Positions 63,346-64,000 of a stretch of DNA of 64,000 nucleotides are shown piece by piece (the stretch's first letter is position 1; every line of letters begins with the position of its first letter). Below the pieces are notes generated by a model, which saw nothing but the letters and a program-made list of their open reading frames with translations, did not search any database and was not told the origin of the DNA. Location: NCBI RefSeq assembly GCF_900129345.1, contig NZ_FQVK01000009.1, positions 1 through 64,000 on the forward strand. The letters are read 5' to 3'. Position numbers and translations under genes: made by a program. This DNA is from Ruegeria intermedia (GTDB lineage: Bacteria; Pseudomonadota; Alphaproteobacteria; Rhodobacterales; Rhodobacteraceae).

Positions 63346-64000
63346 GGCAACGTACCTTATGGCCGGGCTCCATCTCTACCAGCGAAGGTATCACGGAGTC
63401 TGTAAATCGAAAGGCGTCATCCCAACTGTCCGGTGATCCGGCGCCAAGGGCAACGAGCTTCAGGTCGATGGGGCGGTTGATGTCGGGCTCGGGCTGGGCC
63501 GCGATCAGCGCCTTGGTGTAGGGGTGACGGGGGTTGTAGAACAGGGTCTCGGGCGGGGCCTGTTCGACCACCAGCCCCTGCCGCATCACGGCGACCTCGT
63601 CCGCGATGCGGGCCACCACCGCCAGGTCGTGCGAGATGAAGAAATAGGACAGGTTCAGGCTGTCCTGCAGGTCCTCGAGCAGCGTCAGGATCTGTTCCTG
63701 CACCGAGACGTCCAGTGCCGAGGTCGGTTCGTCGCAGATGATCAGCGTGGGGTCCAGCATCATTGCGCGGGCAATCGACAGGCGCTGGCGCTGGCCGCCG
63801 GAAAAGGCATGCGGATAGCGTTTCAGCATGTCGGCGTTCAGCCCGACGCGTTTGAGCATCTCGGCCGCCTTTTCGCGTTGCTCCGCCGGGGTGCCGATCC
63901 CGTGAATCTCGAGTGGTTCGGTCATCGCGTCCTGAATGCGCATCCGCGGGCTGAGCGAGCTGTAAGGGTCCTGAAACACCATCTGCGCCTTGCGCTGAAA
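63338..64000 (-). CDS. Peptide-type ABC transporter ATP-binding protein (partial, YejF-like)
   Basis: C-terminal part of an ATPase running off the right edge. The frame stays open through position 64000 (reading FQRKAQMVFQDPYSSLSPRM), so Walker A is outside the window. The Q-loop, signature FSGGQRQRLSIARAM, Walker B LIICDEPTSALD, H-loop SHDL and the oligopeptide C-terminal motif NPRHPYTKALIAAQPEPD are visible. It may be a one- or two-domain protein. First visible gene of the transporter operon. Confidence 0.88.
   Translation of the reverse strand, partial: FQRKAQMVFQDPYSSLSPRMRIQDAMTEPLEIHGIGTPAEQREKAAEMLKRVGLNADMLKRYPHAFSGGQRQRLSIARAMMLDPTLIICDEPTSALDVSVQEQILTLLEDLQDSLNLSYFFISHDLAVVARIADEVAVMRQGLVVEQAPPETLFYNPRHPYTKALIAAQPEPDINRPIDLKLVALGAGSPDSWDDAFRFTDSVIPSLVEMEPGHKVRCHV

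Noticed and set aside
1..64000. Mobile elements, CRISPR arrays, tRNA or rRNA genes
   Set aside because: Looked for transposases, integrases, regular spaced repeats and cloverleaf-like segments; none seen. A tRNAscan or repeat search would be decisive.

Overview
The window is high-GC DNA (roughly two thirds G+C by eye) and is almost completely coding. Its gene content points to a marine alphaproteobacterium of the Rhodobacteraceae (Roseobacter group). The supporting genes are a phenylacetate (paa) cluster with an embedded TRAP transporter, a DddQ-type DMSP lyase among betaine-type catabolic genes, a full C-P lyase (phn) locus including the DUF1045 and hexapeptide accessory genes, and a DUF1127 small protein. 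I saw no tRNA, rRNA, CRISPR array, insertion sequence or phage gene.

Region 1 (40-15162) is aerobic phenylacetate catabolism in three transcription units. A leftward unit carries dctP-dctQ-dctM-paaZ-paaX. A rightward unit carries paaG-paaI-paaK-tetR. A second leftward unit carries paaJ-paaA-paaB-paaC-paaD-paaE plus one extra PaaA/PaaC-family protein. Related palindromes lie in front of paaG/dctP and in front of paaJ and are good candidates for the TetR operator. paaF and paaH are absent.

Region 2 (15354-26979) is a catabolic island for an onium or betaine-type compound. A divergently read RpiR regulator separates a leftward Rieske oxygenase and carboxymuconolactone-decarboxylase-like pair from a tightly overlapping rightward operon: a DMGDH/GcvT-type flavoprotein, an MDR reductase, DddQ, two enolase-superfamily enzymes and a class III aminotransferase-fold enzyme. 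A DUF1127 protein, an AhpD-like protein and a Tat-exported cyclase follow on the minus strand.

Region 3 (27141-34854) is a beta-oxidation operon matching the pim (pimeloyl-CoA) gene set: a PimF-like fusion, a thiolase, two acyl-CoA dehydrogenases, a thioesterase and an acyl-CoA ligase, behind a strong palindromic operator. A very stable hairpin and rpe (ribulose-phosphate epimerase) come next.

Region 4 (35738-48558) is phosphonate use: phnC-phnD-phnE1-phnE2-hexapeptide transferase, phnF (divergent), phnG-H-I-J-K-L-N, an antisense-overlapping DUF1045 gene, and phnM. A 235-base spacer splits phnI from phnJ.

Region 5 (48559-55058) is a leftward, translationally coupled set of four glycosyltransferases, a histidine phosphatase, a polysaccharide deacetylase-like protein and a small methyltransferase. 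Its glycan product is unknown.

Region 6 (55421-64000) holds an MscS-type channel and a leftward Yej-like peptide ABC transporter operon that ends in a CaiB/BaiF CoA-transferase. The ATPase gene runs off the right edge.
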